Source of the DNA: Chrysophaeum taylorii | Lineage: Eukaryota; Sar; Pelagophyceae; Pelagomonadales; Pelagomonadaceae | Length of the DNA: 64,000 bases | Reading direction: 5' to 3' | Assembly (NCBI GenBank): GCA_029834535.1 | Contig: JAQMWT010000242.1 | Location: 1-64,000 of the forward strand | Part shown: positions 62,844 through 64,000 of the stretch, in pieces | Position numbering within the stretch: the first letter of the stretch is position 1 | Layout of the letters: every line of letters starts with the position of its first letter | Translations under genes and position numbers: made by a program | The notes under the pieces: generated by a model | The model's database searches: none | Told to the model about the DNA's origin: nothing | The model's input: the letters and a program-made list of their open reading frames with translations, nothing else

Positions 62844-63515
62844 TTAGTTTTTCTTCACGCGCTCCATGAAGGTGCGCTCGCCGCAATTGACCTTGACGCG
62901 GTCGCCGATTTCGACGAAGAGCGGAACCATGATTTCGGCGCCAGTGTCGAGTGTCGCGCTCTTCGACGTGACGGACGTCGAACCGGGATTCTTGACGGCT
63001 GGCTCGGTGTAAGTGACTTCGTACTCCTCGCTGCTCGGGAGAATCACGTCGACGACCGTGGTGCCCCAGCTCACGATCTGGACAGTCATGCCGTCCTTGA
63101 GGAGGTCGGCCGTCTCAAGATCGCCTTGCGGGATTCGGACCTCCTCGAAGGTCTCCGAGTCCAGGAAGACGACCGAGCCGTCGTCGACGTAACTGTAAAT
63201 CGCCTCCCTCTTCTCGACGTTAGCCGTCTGGAGCTTCTCCGAGATCCGAAAGGTCTGCTCGACGGTCGTCCCTGACACTAAGTTTTTCATGCGAGTCCGG
63301 ACCATCGCCGCCTGTCGCGCCGACTTCGTCTGTTGAAAGCTGATGATTTTCCACACGCTGTCCTGGTACTCGATCGTCAGCCCGTTCTTGAAGTTACCGG
63401 GCTCCACGACGGCCATTCGCACCACGCTTTGCCTTGCCCAAAGGGGCTGTTGCGGCGGGCAGAACCCCCGCACGCCGACGACAAAAAATACAAACGTCAA
63501 CGTGGGGCGCCGCAT
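62844..63515 (-). CDS. efp: Plastid-targeted elongation factor P with Arg at the loop tip
   Basis: 223 residues from MRRPTLTFVFFVVGVRG, a signal peptide, followed by FCPPQQPLWARQSVVRM, which fits the Phe-started transit peptide of algae with secondary red plastids. The EF-P body covers the last 180: FKNGLTIEYQDSVWKIISF, then the KOW-domain loop TKSARQAAMVRTRMKNL, GTTVEQTFR, YSYVDDGSVVFLDSETFEE, and the C-terminal OB domains ending VKVNCGERTFMERVKKN. EF-P relieves ribosome stalling at proline runs. The tip residue is Arg (KSARQ) where plant plastid and cyanobacterial proteins have Lys (KPGKG). A Met nine residues upstream is possible but breaks the signal peptide. Confidence 0.92.
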   Translation of the reverse strand: MRRPTLTFVFFVVGVRGFCPPQQPLWARQSVVRMAVVEPGNFKNGLTIEYQDSVWKIISFQQTKSARQAAMVRTRMKNLVSGTTVEQTFRISEKLQTANVEKREAIYSYVDDGSVVFLDSETFEEVRIPQGDLETADLLKDGMTVQIVSWGTTVVDVILPSSEEYEVTYTEPAVKNPGSTSVTSKSATLDTGAEIMVPLFVEIGDRVKVNCGERTFMERVKKN

Positions 63516-63725
63516 CTTTCTTTCTGTTTCCGCCCACAACACCGTATAACCTTACCCTAATTCTTTCTTTCACAAGATACGTATCACGGATCTCGTTGGT
63601 TTTCTGTGAGTCGAGAAGGCGCATAAAACCAAGACGACACCGAGCCCGTCAGCGTGTCGGTTTTCGATAACAAAAAAGGCCCCCCCCCTCGTGCACACAG
63701 CACCCTACACTACTGTCTCGCGAGA

Positions 63726-64000
63726 ATGCCCAGGTCCAGATTCGTCGAGATCGATATGCGGGCGTGGAAGCCGCTGCCCGAGAACCAACGGCTCGACGCT
63801 TACTACATGCACTGCGAGCTGTCTGGCGCCAAGCAACTGCGCGACGAGGCCAACGAGGCGCAGAAGCAGCATCAGCAGGACCCCACGCTCCTCATTTCGG
63901 CCGAGTCATTGAGCGAGCTCCCGGCGACGGGCCAGCAGTTTCTGGCCGAGCATGATCTGCACCAAAAGAGCGCTCCGGCACTCTTAGCGTCGCCGCAGAG
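63726..64000 (+). CDS. Unknown gene, 5' part (runs off the right edge)
   Basis: The frame from ATG at 63,726 stays open to the window end (91 residues): MPRSRFVEIDMRAWKPLPEN, then LDAYYMHCELSGAKQLRDEA, and a Gln/Ser/Leu-rich part. GC-rich third positions match the host genes. Divergent from EF-P, with 210 bp between start codons. Not recognised. Confidence 0.6.
   Translation, partial: MPRSRFVEIDMRAWKPLPENQRLDAYYMHCELSGAKQLRDEANEAQKQHQQDPTLLISAESLSELPATGQQFLAEHDLHQKSAPALLASPQ

Noticed and set aside
1-64000. Bacterial or organellar origin of the window
   Set aside because: The interrupted tRNA, GT-AG intron, LINE, copia, hAT and Helitron sequences, and eukaryote-only protein families exclude it.

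Overview
This window is nuclear DNA of a eukaryote, most likely a microalga with a secondary red-type plastid (stramenopile-like; this is inference). The evidence is a GT-AG intron in a channel gene, a tRNA-Asn interrupted at the usual eukaryotic position, eukaryote-only protein families (PARP, a TTC5-like TPR/OB protein, CNBD channels), and a bacterial-type EF-P whose N-terminus reads as signal peptide plus Phe-started transit peptide. Host genes are GC-rich and mostly intronless. About two thirds of the window is mobile DNA, often nested.

Layout. 1-5.1 kb: decayed minus-strand copia-like gag-pol with LTR-like sequence. 5.15-6.43 kb: an orphan ORF, a tRNA-Asn gene with intron and a degenerate duplicate. 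6.45-10.33 kb: a nearly intact RTE-like LINE inserted in a short deletion derivative of its own family; both target-site duplications are visible. 10.5-15.5 kb: SINE-like copy, LTR relics, a decayed PHD/chromodomain gene between inverted repeats, and an acidic/zinc-like ORF pair. 15.86-21.85 kb: a giant four-repeat CNBD potassium channel with a C-terminal C2 domain. 21.9-23.4 kb: tandem repeats. 23.46-33.4 kb: a second copia-like element with an unusual several-hundred-residue extra region in pol, cut by a Helitron derivative, followed to 35.4 kb by two AT-rich ORFs. 35.7-41.5 kb: SINE, copia gag-pro remnant split by a 2.9-kb hAT transposon, then a Helitron derivative. 42.3-47.6 kb: a C69-type peptidase, a Lys/Glu-rich protein and a TTC5-like protein. 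47.6-49.4 kb: two head-to-tail Helitron derivatives. 49.8-52.8 kb: decayed ORFs, a SINE and a CENP-B/pogo-like transposase relic. 52.96-58.42 kb: a receptor-like protein joining a dead ecto-nucleotidase domain, a receptor ligand-binding domain, one membrane span and a cytosolic PARP domain. 58.7-60.8 kb: SINE fragments and a Helitron derivative. 61.2-64 kb: PfkB sugar kinase, plastid EF-P and the start of an unknown gene.

The two outstanding host genes are both membrane signalling proteins: the four-repeat channel and the receptor-PARP. The PfkB kinase and EF-P are housekeeping genes. The mobile elements are mutually informative: the LINE and the SINE-like copies share a 3' end and (TTAG)n tail, and five Helitron derivatives keep the same ends and a C-terminal PIF1-helicase fragment.
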